This document shows positions 8,289-17,557 of a stretch of 20,624 nucleotides of DNA, piece after piece. The position numbers were made by a program, and so were the translations under genes. Position 1 is the stretch's first letter, and each line of letters begins with the position of its first letter. The notes beneath the pieces were generated by a model. That model ran no database searches and was not told the DNA's origin. It worked only from the letters and a program-made list of their open reading frames with translations. The DNA is from Chitinophagaceae bacterium (GTDB lineage Bacteria > Bacteroidota > Bacteroidia > Chitinophagales > Chitinophagaceae), in the NCBI GenBank assembly GCA_019454915.1, contig JACFNM010000026.1, forward strand, positions 1 to 20,624. The letters are read 5' to 3'.

Positions 8289-9482
8289 CTAATCCTTACC
8301 TTTATCATAAATGACTTCCCCACGGATTATCGTCTTATCAATATCAATATTATCATTAAAAATAACGATATCTGCGTCCATACCCGGCAACAAGGCGCCT
8401 TTTGTTTGATTTATACCCAGGATTCGCGCTGGTGTATGGGTCATCATCCGCACAGATTCCAACATCGGTATTTCAGCAATTTGTATCATGGTTCTCACCA
8501 AACGATCCGTGGTGGCCACACTGCCGGCAAAGGAGCTTCTGTCCGGTAACTTGGCCACACCATCTTCCACGATTACTTTTAATCCATCATGTAAGCTACC
8601 CAATATACTTTCACCCGGAGGCATTCCGGCAGCCCGCATGGCATCGGTTATTAACGCTGTCCTGTCTGTACCTTTGATTTTGTATATCAACTTCAATAAT
8701 GGGGCGGGAAGATGCACACCATCGGCGATAATCTCAACATCCATCTCATCAATCAGGTATCCTGCTTCTATAGCGCCTGCAAAGCGCAAGGCATTTTTTC
8801 GGGTTACGCCCGCCATGCAGGAGTAAAAATGCGTGGCTAAAGAAAATCCGTTTTCAAAACCAAGCAGTGCTTCCTCATAAGTAGCATCGGTATGAGCTAA
8901 AGCCACCAGTATGCCATTGGATTTTACATACCGGGCAAATGCCAGGGCTCCGTCCAATTCCGGCGCGGCGCTCCAGCGTTTTATATCAGAAGAATAGCTG
9001 ATGATTTTTTGATATTCTTCAGGAACCGGGTTGCGTATATATCGTGGATCCTGAGCGCCCCGCTGATTCATTGCAAAATAAGGGCCTTCAAGGTGCATAC
9101 CCAGAAATTGGGCACCTTTGTTATTCTTTTCCTTTGCAGACTTATAAATATCCAACGTATGCAGCAGCTCGTCCGTTTCGCTGGTTAAAGTGGTAGGCAA
9201 CATCGCAGTAGTACCATGCCGGGCATGAGTTTCTGCAATTTGCAGGAAAGCATTTTCAGTGCCATCCATAAAATCATGCCCGCCTCCGCCATGCACATGA
9301 ATATCTATAAAACCGGGAGATATATATTGCCCCTTTGCATCTATTTCTGTTGCACCGGCAAAATCAACAGTATTTTCAGATAATCCCGTTATCTTGTTAT
9401 CTTCAATCAGGACAGTCCCATTCGGAATCACCCTGAACGGCGTAAGTATTTTGCCATTGGTAATTTTTATTCTCTTTTTCAT
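8289..9482 (-). CDS. nagA: N-acetylglucosamine-6-phosphate deacetylase
   Basis: The product is a 397-residue amidohydrolase that removes acetate from GlcNAc-6-P to give GlcN-6-P, the substrate of NagB. Visible motifs are PGFIDIHVHGGGG with His62-x-His64, the metal ligand Glu132 in GMHLEGPYF, metal ligands His197 (ALAHTD) and His218 (ATHFYSCM), substrate-contact ADGVH (253-257) and catalytic Asp280 in LITDAMRAAG. Length and motif order match complete NagA. The usual THLYNAM loop reads THFYSCM, a mild variation. It starts at ATG 9482, 53 bases after the GH84-like gene and 72 bases before nagB, consistent with one transcript. It is the firmest indicator that the operon processes N-acetylated hexosamine. 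Confidence 0.94.
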   Translation of the reverse strand: MKKRIKITNGKILTPFRVIPNGTVLIEDNKITGLSENTVDFAGATEIDAKGQYISPGFIDIHVHGGGGHDFMDGTENAFLQIAETHARHGTTAMLPTTLTSETDELLHTLDIYKSAKEKNNKGAQFLGMHLEGPYFAMNQRGAQDPRYIRNPVPEEYQKIISYSSDIKRWSAAPELDGALAFARYVKSNGILVALAHTDATYEEALLGFENGFSLATHFYSCMAGVTRKNALRFAGAIEAGYLIDEMDVEIIADGVHLPAPLLKLIYKIKGTDRTALITDAMRAAGMPPGESILGSLHDGLKVIVEDGVAKLPDRSSFAGSVATTDRLVRTMIQIAEIPMLESVRMMTHTPARILGINQTKGALLPGMDADIVIFNDNIDIDKTIIRGEVIYDKGKD

Positions 9483-9535
9483 GATTAAAAGTTATTGAAT
9501 TCCCGACAAAATGGTTCATACTTCTGCTTGACTTT

Positions 9536-12154
9536 CTATTCTCCGCATAATTTATTCCATGCTTCTATTTTTGAGTTCATGGTCGTTTCCAGTTCTTTTT
9601 TAAGCGCGTCATTACGTATTCCGTCAAGCGCTGAAAATGCTTCCTTTAGGATTTTCATTTTTTGTTCAGCTTTTTCCTTTTGTTGAGGAGAGCAAACAAA
9701 GGTGCTATCATGAGCCTTCTTTGTCCTCAATATAGCCCAATCTGTGACAAAACTGAAATAGGCTTCATTGAATTTAAGTAATAATCGGGCATTATCCTGA
9801 CCGACAAATTGAGTCAGCGCTTTGAACAAAGAAAATTCAGGATCATAATCTTTTGTATTCCAGGTAAAATCTGCGAAAGTCAGGTATTTTATTTTATTGA
9901 TTTCCCCAAAACCTCCGAGATTGGAATAATACCGGGTATCCAGGAAATCCGGAAAATTATCTGGGTACTGAATATCAAAAGGCTCAAACAGATTGCATAA
10001 AACAGATTTTTCGGGATAGTTAATAGGATAACCTCCATTCACGGTTTCGACAAGCCGGGCATAGGGCGAATTATCCCATATCATCGGTTTTCTCCTGTAC
10101 AAATCAGTGGCTCTGCGAATATCTGCGTGGTCGTAGGATAAAGAGCGAATTGTATTGCCCGTCCATACGAGTACGACCGATGGATCCAAATGACCCGCTA
10201 AATCGCGGAAATAAGTTTCAGCAGTTCCCATTCCGTAGTCTATAAACCGGTTATTATATTGAGCGGGCACAAATTCCAACCGGATATTTTTATACTCTTT
10301 GTTCAACCAATTCCGTAACCGGGTGAGCATAAAATTCTGTGCATCTGCGAGATTGGTGAACCTATCTTCGTCCTCCTTATTAAACAAAACATATTCACCA
10401 CGAATAATACCCGTGTGGGGTATATAATCGTCAGCACAAACCATCACCGTCTTAGCTCCACCATCGAGCGCCGGCTTAAGCGCCATTTTGATTTTTTCGA
10501 AGCCTTCGTTTGATGCATGCGAGAACAGTAGTTTGAGCGAGTCGCTCAAAGTATCCACTCTTTGCTCCATATTAATATGATAATAAGGATTAATCTGTAC
10601 TGCAGTATGGATAATATCACCATATACAGCACAACGTTTCCCTACTTCCTGAAAAAGCCGTTTATAAAAATCACCGGGCATCCACCAACGTGTGCTTTGG
10701 ATGAAATAATAGCTGTACAGATTATTGATTTTATAAAACGTATAGAAATCGACGTCTTCAACCTGTTTTTTCAAATCGGTTTCTCTTTGCGACAAAATAG
10801 CCTGGATAGCTGAATCCGACAACGACGGATCTCTTTCCAGGGTCCATCTGTTATTGTAGTTAATCATTAAGGTGGAGCGACCTGAGAAATCGGGATAGTC
10901 GGTAATATCAGCATAATCGATAGATGGCTGATGATGATCAATCAACTGGCATAAGCTGGTAGCTGCATAATAGATTCCGGTTGGGCTGTTTGCTCCAAGG
11001 ACTATTCGGTTATTTTCCTTCCTTATAAAATATCCTTGCTCCTTGTCGTGGATTTCTTCAAAATCCTTTTGGTATTTCGTCTTATATGGCTCCTGATTAC
11101 CTGTGCAAATAATCTGAAGGTTAGAATTTTCATCACTTAGCTGTCCGGTCTTCAAACTGACATCCTGCAATTTTCCCAATTTACTTTGAAGTAATACAAC
11201 GGCTGCTTTTACCTCAGGAGAATTTCCGGTTGAGATTATGCTGACCGCTTTATTTCTTAAGTCAATTTTTTCCGGATTGAATATTCTTTTAGGCTTGGGA
11301 ATCATTAAATCCGTCAGGTGATATTGTTTTTCGAACAAGGAATCCATCCGCTCCAGGGGAGTCATACTCCACTTCGAAAGCCGGAAGTCAACATTATCCA
11401 CCCACATGGTACCACTTGATTTCAATCCAAGGAATATTTTAATGTAGCGGCAGCCATCCGGCATATCACCTTCTGAAAAAGGATACACCCATGATTCACC
11501 ATGAACCCTGCCCCAATCAAACCGGTCTATGTAAAAGAAATTAGCAAAAGCAAAACCCTTGAAACTGTTATCTATCTTTTTTTGTACATATTCAAAATAC
11601 ATCCCGTGATCAATTTCCTGTTTGTTTCCATCATAAAATTTCAAATGGATATCAATATTCTTTCCAACGCGATTCTGAAATCTGTCCAAATAAGAAGTGG
11701 GTACTATATTTTCCAGCCGGATATCAAAGAAAAAATCATAGTTGGCAGGAATAACTTCTATATAGTCACTTAAAACACCGTTTGCTTCATTATCCAGTTC
11801 CTTCACATCTTCAAAAGTCCTGACAATTTTAATAGCGTGATCGCCGTCAGAAACTTCAGAAGATTCATAGACTTCTTTTCGATCTATATCAGTCAACTGT
11901 ACGTTTTTTCCGATGGTTTCCCAGTTAGAAAGTTTGAAACGATAAATCAGACTGTCATTTTCGCCAATCTCCACTTGTTCAAAGGAAGGGTTAGGGACAA
12001 GATTCTTTTTGTTGTATTCTGTTTGTCTGACGCTCAGAGGAATACTCTCCGGATTCATACTGGTCCACTCACTACTTTTATTACTTTTTTCACAGCAACC
12101 CAATAAACTCAAAAAAAGAATAAAAACTAATGGAACTGAAATTCGCTTTTGCAT
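9536..12154 (-). CDS. Lipoprotein with GH20b-type domain and divergent GH84-like beta-N-acetylglucosaminidase domain
   Basis: The product is an 872-residue envelope lipoprotein. An SPII signal ends in LSLLGC (Cys20). Residues about 50-260 look like a CBM-type beta-sandwich (NLVPNPSFEQ start, MWVDNVDF end). Residues about 300-415 resemble the GH20 N-terminal alpha/beta domain, with GYFIRKENNRIVLGANSPTG. A GH84-like barrel follows from about 425 to 740. It contains the catalytic Asp pair in VCADDYIPHTG (Asp575-Asp576), VPAQYNN with Tyr633, VLVWTGN (661-667) and MIWDNSPYAR (691-700). GH84 enzymes remove beta-GlcNAc by substrate-assisted catalysis. Some pocket residues of characterised members seem to be replaced, so specificity may differ. 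It follows the susD terminator-like hairpin and leads the nagA-nagB genes, suggesting it is an exo-enzyme feeding them. Confidence 0.8.
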   Translation of the reverse strand: MQKRISVPLVFILFLSLLGCCEKSNKSSEWTSMNPESIPLSVRQTEYNKKNLVPNPSFEQVEIGENDSLIYRFKLSNWETIGKNVQLTDIDRKEVYESSEVSDGDHAIKIVRTFEDVKELDNEANGVLSDYIEVIPANYDFFFDIRLENIVPTSYLDRFQNRVGKNIDIHLKFYDGNKQEIDHGMYFEYVQKKIDNSFKGFAFANFFYIDRFDWGRVHGESWVYPFSEGDMPDGCRYIKIFLGLKSSGTMWVDNVDFRLSKWSMTPLERMDSLFEKQYHLTDLMIPKPKRIFNPEKIDLRNKAVSIISTGNSPEVKAAVVLLQSKLGKLQDVSLKTGQLSDENSNLQIICTGNQEPYKTKYQKDFEEIHDKEQGYFIRKENNRIVLGANSPTGIYYAATSLCQLIDHHQPSIDYADITDYPDFSGRSTLMINYNNRWTLERDPSLSDSAIQAILSQRETDLKKQVEDVDFYTFYKINNLYSYYFIQSTRWWMPGDFYKRLFQEVGKRCAVYGDIIHTAVQINPYYHINMEQRVDTLSDSLKLLFSHASNEGFEKIKMALKPALDGGAKTVMVCADDYIPHTGIIRGEYVLFNKEDEDRFTNLADAQNFMLTRLRNWLNKEYKNIRLEFVPAQYNNRFIDYGMGTAETYFRDLAGHLDPSVVLVWTGNTIRSLSYDHADIRRATDLYRRKPMIWDNSPYARLVETVNGGYPINYPEKSVLCNLFEPFDIQYPDNFPDFLDTRYYSNLGGFGEINKIKYLTFADFTWNTKDYDPEFSLFKALTQFVGQDNARLLLKFNEAYFSFVTDWAILRTKKAHDSTFVCSPQQKEKAEQKMKILKEAFSALDGIRNDALKKELETTMNSKIEAWNKLCGE

Positions 12155-12232
12155 TTATATTTATCTCGTTTAGAAAATTAAAATAGTTTCCCTCTCCCGA
12201 CAACCGGTAGGTTCAGGAGCCGGAGCAGGCAG

Positions 12233-12292
12233 AAAAAAGCCAACTCCGGAATCCCGGTATTAGATTTTATTACAGGGAAAAACAGAGTTGGC
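12233..12292 (-). terminator. Long-loop terminator-like hairpin after susD
   Basis: On the minus strand GCCAACTC (12292-12285) pairs perfectly with GAGTTGGC (12246-12239) and is followed at once by six T (12238-12233). The loop is 38 bases and holds a small inner hairpin, CCGG-GATT-CCGG. It begins 24 bases after the susD stop and ends before the GH84-like gene. It fits a Rho-independent terminator or attenuator that would raise susC-susD expression over the downstream enzyme genes. The long loop makes efficiency uncertain. Confidence 0.65.
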
Positions 12293-12315
12293 GGTTTACT
12301 AATCAGAACGTTTCC

Positions 12316-13962
12316 TTAGTGTACGATCGTTGAACTCAGATCGGGGTAATCACTTAATGGTTTTTTATCCCACCATACTCTGGTCATGGTCTTATCAGGA
12401 CCACCCAATAAGTTAACCGCATTCTCCACACCTTGTTTATTGTTAGTGTATTCACTTGGAGGAAATACCATTCTTCTTATGATAGAAGTAACCGGGATAT
12501 CAGGATCCAAAGATTCAATGATAGCATATCCGCGCGGATATCCTGTTCTGCGCCTTTCTGCCCAGCATTCCCAGGGGCTCATGAACAAATCAATCCACTT
12601 CTGCGTGATGATCTGTTCCAATTGCCTTTCAAAATTCCCGCCTTCATCGTAGGCAACCGTGATGTCGGATACAGGAGGAGTATTAAAATCCTTGCCTACA
12701 ATACCGTCAGCTACCGGAGCTGGTTGTTTGGTACTGGTTACATAATCTTCTATCTCACTATCTGAAAGGCCGGTCCAATACTTAAGCGATTGTCTTATTC
12801 CCTCATTATAAAGTTCTTTAGCCGTTCCTCCCATATTCCATCCTCTCAAGGCGCCTTCCGCACGGAGAAAATAAACTTCTGAAGCGGTTATAATAGGAAT
12901 CGGCGGGTTCTCACCTCCATCAGCTATAGGAAGAAACTTTTTGGAAGGAAAAGAACAGCCGGCAGCACCGCTCCTCAATTCGGATGTTTTAAGAAAAACC
13001 GGCAACCCATTTCTTACTCCATGATAACCTTTATTACCTCCCAGACGTCCACCACCTTCATTCCAGAAAACAGTTAAACGGGGATCTTCAAAGCCTAATA
13101 AGAGGCTTTCACTGGTGGCGCTCATACAGAATGGATTGATGTACGTCCAACGGGTCAGATAATTCAAACTGTTAATGCTCGTTTTCATATTCGCTCCGCC
13201 CGAATTATCAAGAATAACTCCGTCTGCAACAGCCTTTTCTGCCTGTTGCTTGGCCAGTACAGGATCAGCGTATACAATTCTTAATGCCAGTCTGAGGCGA
13301 AGAGAATTCGCAAACGCAATCCATTTATTTACATTCCCTTCATAAATCAAATCATTTTTACCAAACGGAGTTTCACTGGTGTGTTGTTTTAATACTGCGA
13401 TGGATTCATCCAGTATCTGGAAAAAGGAGTGATAAACATCTTCCTGTTTGTCGTATTCCACACTAGTCTTTCCGTTGCCAAACTGAGAAAACATTACCGG
13501 ACCAAAGAAATCTGTCATTCTTCCCCAAATCGGTACCTGCCATAATTTTGCCAGAGCGTTCTCTGTAGGCATATTGTGTTCTTCGGTAAACTTCATTACA
13601 AAATTCGTCATTACCGCCGGTTCGGAATAAAACGAATTAAACCCTGCCTGCACCCAGGAAGCCACTTCCTGAAATTGATCTGTATTAAAACCCGCGGAAG
13701 TAGTTGCAAAAACCTGGGCATAAATGCTGGCATGCAATTCATGCATCAATTCCCATCCTCCCTGGTCACCAATAAATCCATAGTATTGGGCATAAGCAAA
13801 AGACTGACCCAAAGTCGCAAGGCTGATGTTCTTTTCCGTTATCAGATTTTTGGGGGTATTCAACTCATCAAAATCTTTTGTACAACTACCGAAACAGAGG
13901 ATAAATACAGACAGTAAGGAAATTTTTACTGCTTTAATATGATATCTTTTTCTAGTATTCAT
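12316..13962 (-). CDS. SusD/RagB-family outer-membrane glycan-binding lipoprotein (SusD-like_2 type)
   Basis: The product is a 548-residue lipoprotein with SPII signal LLSVFILCFGSC (Cys27), followed by TKDFDELNTPKN, the usual SusD-like start after the lipid Cys. The rest is helical, TPR-like sequence with a typical C-terminal part (QLEQIITQKWIDLFM, WAERRRTGYPR). It appears to belong to the SusD-like_2 (PF12771-type) branch rather than classical SusD. It would sit on the cell surface as the lid of the SusC barrel and capture oligosaccharide. The frame is open to 13998, but ATG 13962 is preferred: it gives a normal signal peptide, has a purine-rich AAAAAAG a few bases upstream and leaves 25 bases after the susC stop. 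The ligand cannot be deduced. Confidence 0.92.
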   Translation of the reverse strand: MNTRKRYHIKAVKISLLSVFILCFGSCTKDFDELNTPKNLITEKNISLATLGQSFAYAQYYGFIGDQGGWELMHELHASIYAQVFATTSAGFNTDQFQEVASWVQAGFNSFYSEPAVMTNFVMKFTEEHNMPTENALAKLWQVPIWGRMTDFFGPVMFSQFGNGKTSVEYDKQEDVYHSFFQILDESIAVLKQHTSETPFGKNDLIYEGNVNKWIAFANSLRLRLALRIVYADPVLAKQQAEKAVADGVILDNSGGANMKTSINSLNYLTRWTYINPFCMSATSESLLLGFEDPRLTVFWNEGGGRLGGNKGYHGVRNGLPVFLKTSELRSGAAGCSFPSKKFLPIADGGENPPIPIITASEVYFLRAEGALRGWNMGGTAKELYNEGIRQSLKYWTGLSDSEIEDYVTSTKQPAPVADGIVGKDFNTPPVSDITVAYDEGGNFERQLEQIITQKWIDLFMSPWECWAERRRTGYPRGYAIIESLDPDIPVTSIIRRMVFPPSEYTNNKQGVENAVNLLGGPDKTMTRVWWDKKPLSDYPDLSSTIVH

Positions 13963-13987
13963 AATAATCTTTTTTGAGATAATTAGC

Positions 13988-16900
13988 TTAAAAAACAATC
14001 TTCAGGTTCACACCATAAGACCTGACGGTGGGAGGAGGGAAGGAAGAGAATCCTTCGGCAGAAGTCTGGGTGCCCGCAAGGATATCAGGATCGAGTCCCG
14101 GTGTTTTCCTCGAGATGAAGAACAGATTTCTCCCCACCAGTGATAATTTCAAATCAGACAGGTGAAGCCCTCTTACAAAATTTTGTGGTAGGCTGTATCC
14201 AATAATCAATTCTCTGAGTCTGGTATTGGTTGCATCCTGAGCAAAAGCTTCACCAATAGGTACACTCGGGTTTCCTACAGCTCTCCAGAGTTGTTCCGCA
14301 TTAACCGGAATATCATTGGTTTTTCCGTCTTCTGTTACGGCTTTGTACTGCGTAAAGATGTTTTTGCCAAAGATTAGCCCGCCATCTCTTCCCTGTACCG
14401 TTTCTTTGGTGAGCCCGAGGAAGACGAGATTAGCTTCCGTGAAGGAGCCGACGATACCCCCTTGTCTGTGGTCAATTACCGCAGACAAACTGAAGTTTTT
14501 ATAGGAGAAGGAGGTTGAAATTGCGCCCATCCAGTCAGGGGTATAACTTCCAATATTGAACGTACGGGCCGTATTGACTTTTGGAATTCCGTTGCTGCCA
14601 ACAACAACGTTACCTTGATTATCCCTTAAGAAACTAACAGAATACATGGCTCCAAATTCTTTACCCTGTTCGATCACATAATCAGCAAAATACTGGCTGG
14701 AAGGACCTGAGATAACCACTTTTGGTCTTTCATCAGAAATGCTGATTACCGTATTCTTCAGAGTAGAAAAGTTAAAGTCTAAATTCCATCTGAAAGAATT
14801 TGTCTGAATAGGCACCGTATTGAGCACAATCTCTATCCCCTTATTCTGTACGTTTCCACCATTGGTATAATAAGACGCTGCTCCGGAACCAACGGGCAGA
14901 GCAATGGTAAATAATTGATTAAATGTGTTTGTCTTGAAATAGGTGAAGTCAAGTCCTAATCTTCCATCCAAAAAGCGGACATCAAAGCCTGCTTCAAGAG
15001 AACGTGTTTCCTCAGGCAACAAATTTTCATTCGGCAATACATTGTTCAAGGAGAGAAACCCTGTGGTACCACCGGCTGCAAATTTTGCATTACGTTGCAG
15101 CATGAAAGCTGGTGCACTACTACCTACTTTTGCCCATGAACCTCTCAACTGTGCGAAATTAATGACTTCAGGAAAGTTCGGTATCAGATCAGATAATACA
15201 GCTGATAATCCGACAGAAGGATAAAAATAAGATCTGCTGGCGGCTGGTAATGTAGAACTCCAGTCATTACGACCGGTAACATCCAAAAACAGTGCATTCT
15301 TCCATCCCAATTTAGCAAAAGCATAAAGAGATTGGATATTGATTGGTGCACCGGGATCGTATGACGTTACAGGCATTGTCGTATTTGACAGGCTGAAAAA
15401 GTTGGGAACAGACAAGGCATCCCCGGTATTTGAACTTAGGGAGCTGTTACCCAGCCTCTTATTATTACCTCCAAAGTTGGCACTCAAACTAAAGTCATCA
15501 AGAAATTTTTTCTTATAGCTCAACAGAAAATCGGTATTGAGATTAAAACGATCAGATTTGGTTACATAGTACCTTCCGTAAAGGGCTCTGACTAAGGTAC
15601 CGTTGTAATCCTTCTGCTCTACGCTCTCATCAATTCTGTCGTAAGCTATCCTCGCCATTAAACTTAAATCGTCTATGATATTATAGGTAAGTGAAGCAAA
15701 GCCTCCAATCTGCGACATTTTATTAAAAATCAGATTTCTGTTGAGTACCCAATAGGGGTTTTCAGCGGTGGAAGCACCGCCAGGAGCCCAATAATCCTGC
15801 TGCATTACCCCCTGGGCATCCGGAAATTCGAATCTCTTCGCGTCCTCAGTCCTGATATTCGGCGGCATGTTATAAATCTGCTGCATCGGATTAAAGTTAT
15901 TATCACTCATACGGGTTGGATTGTCCGTATTCTGATTCGTATAACTCAACTTAGCATCCAATGTGAATTTTTTGGAAAGCTCGCTGGAAATCCTGACCAT
16001 AATATTATTTCGTTGCAGATTATTGTTAGGTAAAATACCTTTCCCTTCTGTAGCGGTAGCAGAAAAGAAAGCCTGTGTTTTTTCACCACCTACACTTGCC
16101 TGTAAATTGTTCGACAAAGTAAAACCAGTCCTAAACAAATCGTCTACATTATGCATTTGGGGAGAATAAGAATAGGTTTCTCCGGCTCTGGCAGGGTCTA
16201 ATGTCCAACTGGCAACAGATTGCCCATCCAACTTAGCACCCCAGGAATACAGAGAACCTTTTTGATAAATCCCATTCGTTCCCTGACCATATTCTTTTTG
16301 AAAAGGAATTCCCAGATCCGCTTCCTGTAACATAAAGGTATTATTTAGCGACACTCTGACCCCTCCGGCACTTCCTTTCTTGGTCGTGATAATAATCGCG
16401 CCATTTTGAGCATCACTTCCATAAAGGGCTGCTGCATTCGCTCCTTTCAAAACATCTAAAGATGCAATATCATCTGAATTTAAATATTGTGGATACCCTA
16501 ACACAGGAACTCCATCTATCACGTATAGTGGCTGGCTATCACCGGAAATAGAGCGATTACCTCTCAGCGTAACCCTTCCGGGTGCGCCAACACCGCTGCC
16601 ACTGGTACTGGCAACTTTACCCTGGAGAGAGTTCATGATATTAAGATCTCTGGCTTCAGTTAAAGACTCTGTATTTACACTTTGAGTCATATAACTCAGG
16701 GATCTTTTTTGTTGTCTGATACCAAGAGCTGTAACAACTACCTGCTCCATACTGGCTGCGTCGGCTACAGATAGAGAAATAGCAAAATTACTTCTGGAAT
16801 CGACCACCAGTTCCTTCGAGACATAGCCCAGATAGGTGATTTCAAGAACGGTACCTTCGTCAACATCCAGACTAAAGCGACCTTGCGCATCGGTGAAGGT

Positions 16901-17386
16901 CCCTTTATTCTGTCCTTTTACCTGAATTGTTACCCCAGCCAATGGTTGCCCCGTAGAAGCATCAGTAACTACTCCTTTGATTTCTTTTTGCTGGGTAGTC
17001 TTTTCTGTTTTGGGGACTTCCAATTTTCTCTTAACGATAATCACTTTATCTTCAATCGTATAAGTGAGTGGCTTACCGGCAAAGGTCTTTTCCAATACGC
17101 TTACTATATCAGCATTATCTACCTGAAGGCTAACCTTGTCATTATTGGCAATGGTCTTATCCGAAAACAGGAAGTTGTAACCGGTTTGTTTTCGGATATC
17201 CTGGAACACTTCACGGAGTGTGATGTTGTTCTGCTTAATGGTAATAGCCTGCCCTTGCACAGTGGCTTTTACCTGAAAATAACTGGTAAATAAGATGATA
17301 GCCGTGAGCTTCGTGGCTATACTCATTTTTGAAAAGTGAGTAAGAAATCTCTTCTCACGCACTTTGAAAAGGAAAGTTAACTGCAT
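13988..17386 (-). CDS. SusC/RagA-family TonB-dependent transporter with N-terminal STN signalling domain
   Basis: The product is a 1132-residue outer-membrane barrel. Its long Bacteroidetes-style signal region ends near FQVKA (37-41). An STN domain (about 49-119, ITIKQNNITLREVFQDIRKQ) passes the ligand signal to a FecR protein. A carboxypeptidase-regulatory beta-sandwich (about 135-205, IKGVVTDASTGQPLAGVTI) and a MEQVVVTALGI linker follow. The plug (about 225-335) contains ANAAALYGSDAQNGAIIITT, and the barrel ends in a terminal Phe. It imports oligosaccharide with TonB energy and SusD help. The STN domain together with fecR directly upstream indicates transmembrane regulation through the divergent ECF sigma factor. 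Met21 is an alternative start, but the longer form is usual for SusC homologues. Confidence 0.96.
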   Translation of the reverse strand: MQLTFLFKVREKRFLTHFSKMSIATKLTAIILFTSYFQVKATVQGQAITIKQNNITLREVFQDIRKQTGYNFLFSDKTIANNDKVSLQVDNADIVSVLEKTFAGKPLTYTIEDKVIIVKRKLEVPKTEKTTQQKEIKGVVTDASTGQPLAGVTIQVKGQNKGTFTDAQGRFSLDVDEGTVLEITYLGYVSKELVVDSRSNFAISLSVADAASMEQVVVTALGIRQQKRSLSYMTQSVNTESLTEARDLNIMNSLQGKVASTSGSGVGAPGRVTLRGNRSISGDSQPLYVIDGVPVLGYPQYLNSDDIASLDVLKGANAAALYGSDAQNGAIIITTKKGSAGGVRVSLNNTFMLQEADLGIPFQKEYGQGTNGIYQKGSLYSWGAKLDGQSVASWTLDPARAGETYSYSPQMHNVDDLFRTGFTLSNNLQASVGGEKTQAFFSATATEGKGILPNNNLQRNNIMVRISSELSKKFTLDAKLSYTNQNTDNPTRMSDNNFNPMQQIYNMPPNIRTEDAKRFEFPDAQGVMQQDYWAPGGASTAENPYWVLNRNLIFNKMSQIGGFASLTYNIIDDLSLMARIAYDRIDESVEQKDYNGTLVRALYGRYYVTKSDRFNLNTDFLLSYKKKFLDDFSLSANFGGNNKRLGNSSLSSNTGDALSVPNFFSLSNTTMPVTSYDPGAPINIQSLYAFAKLGWKNALFLDVTGRNDWSSTLPAASRSYFYPSVGLSAVLSDLIPNFPEVINFAQLRGSWAKVGSSAPAFMLQRNAKFAAGGTTGFLSLNNVLPNENLLPEETRSLEAGFDVRFLDGRLGLDFTYFKTNTFNQLFTIALPVGSGAASYYTNGGNVQNKGIEIVLNTVPIQTNSFRWNLDFNFSTLKNTVISISDERPKVVISGPSSQYFADYVIEQGKEFGAMYSVSFLRDNQGNVVVGSNGIPKVNTARTFNIGSYTPDWMGAISTSFSYKNFSLSAVIDHRQGGIVGSFTEANLVFLGLTKETVQGRDGGLIFGKNIFTQYKAVTEDGKTNDIPVNAEQLWRAVGNPSVPIGEAFAQDATNTRLRELIIGYSLPQNFVRGLHLSDLKLSLVGRNLFFISRKTPGLDPDILAGTQTSAEGFSSFPPPTVRSYGVNLKIVF

Positions 17387-17557
17387 ATTCTGTTTTTAAA
17401 CTGGATAAACAAAGTTTGTTAATTATCGCCAGAGTTGTTTTCTATCGGGTTCACGGTAAAACTCAATCTGGTTTTCACATGCTGACCCTTTCAGTGTCTG
17501 TTCAATTCTCTTACAACGGATCTCTGTTATCAAGGTCCCATATCTTAGTGCTATATT
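17387..17557 (-). promoter_or_regulatory. 171-base fecR-susC spacer, likely susC leader/promoter
   Basis: This spacer lies between the fecR stop and the susC start and is long enough for a sigma-dependent promoter and leader. I find no clear TAnnTTTG box. A CTTTG at 17413-17417 (minus strand) lacks the preceding TA. An imperfect inverted repeat (17544-17568) overlaps the fecR stop but has no T-run, so it is a poor terminator. If the divergent ECF sigma factor drives susC, its non-consensus promoter should be here or upstream of fecR. Confidence 0.35.

Noticed and set aside
17423..17533. A 36-codon minus-strand frame starting with TTG in the fecR-susC spacer, ending IEFYREPDRKQLWR, faintly like the end of the orphan ORF at 19437.
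   Set aside because: No ATG, no ribosome site, and the likeness is limited to a short basic REP segment. It may be leader RNA; too weak to call a gene.
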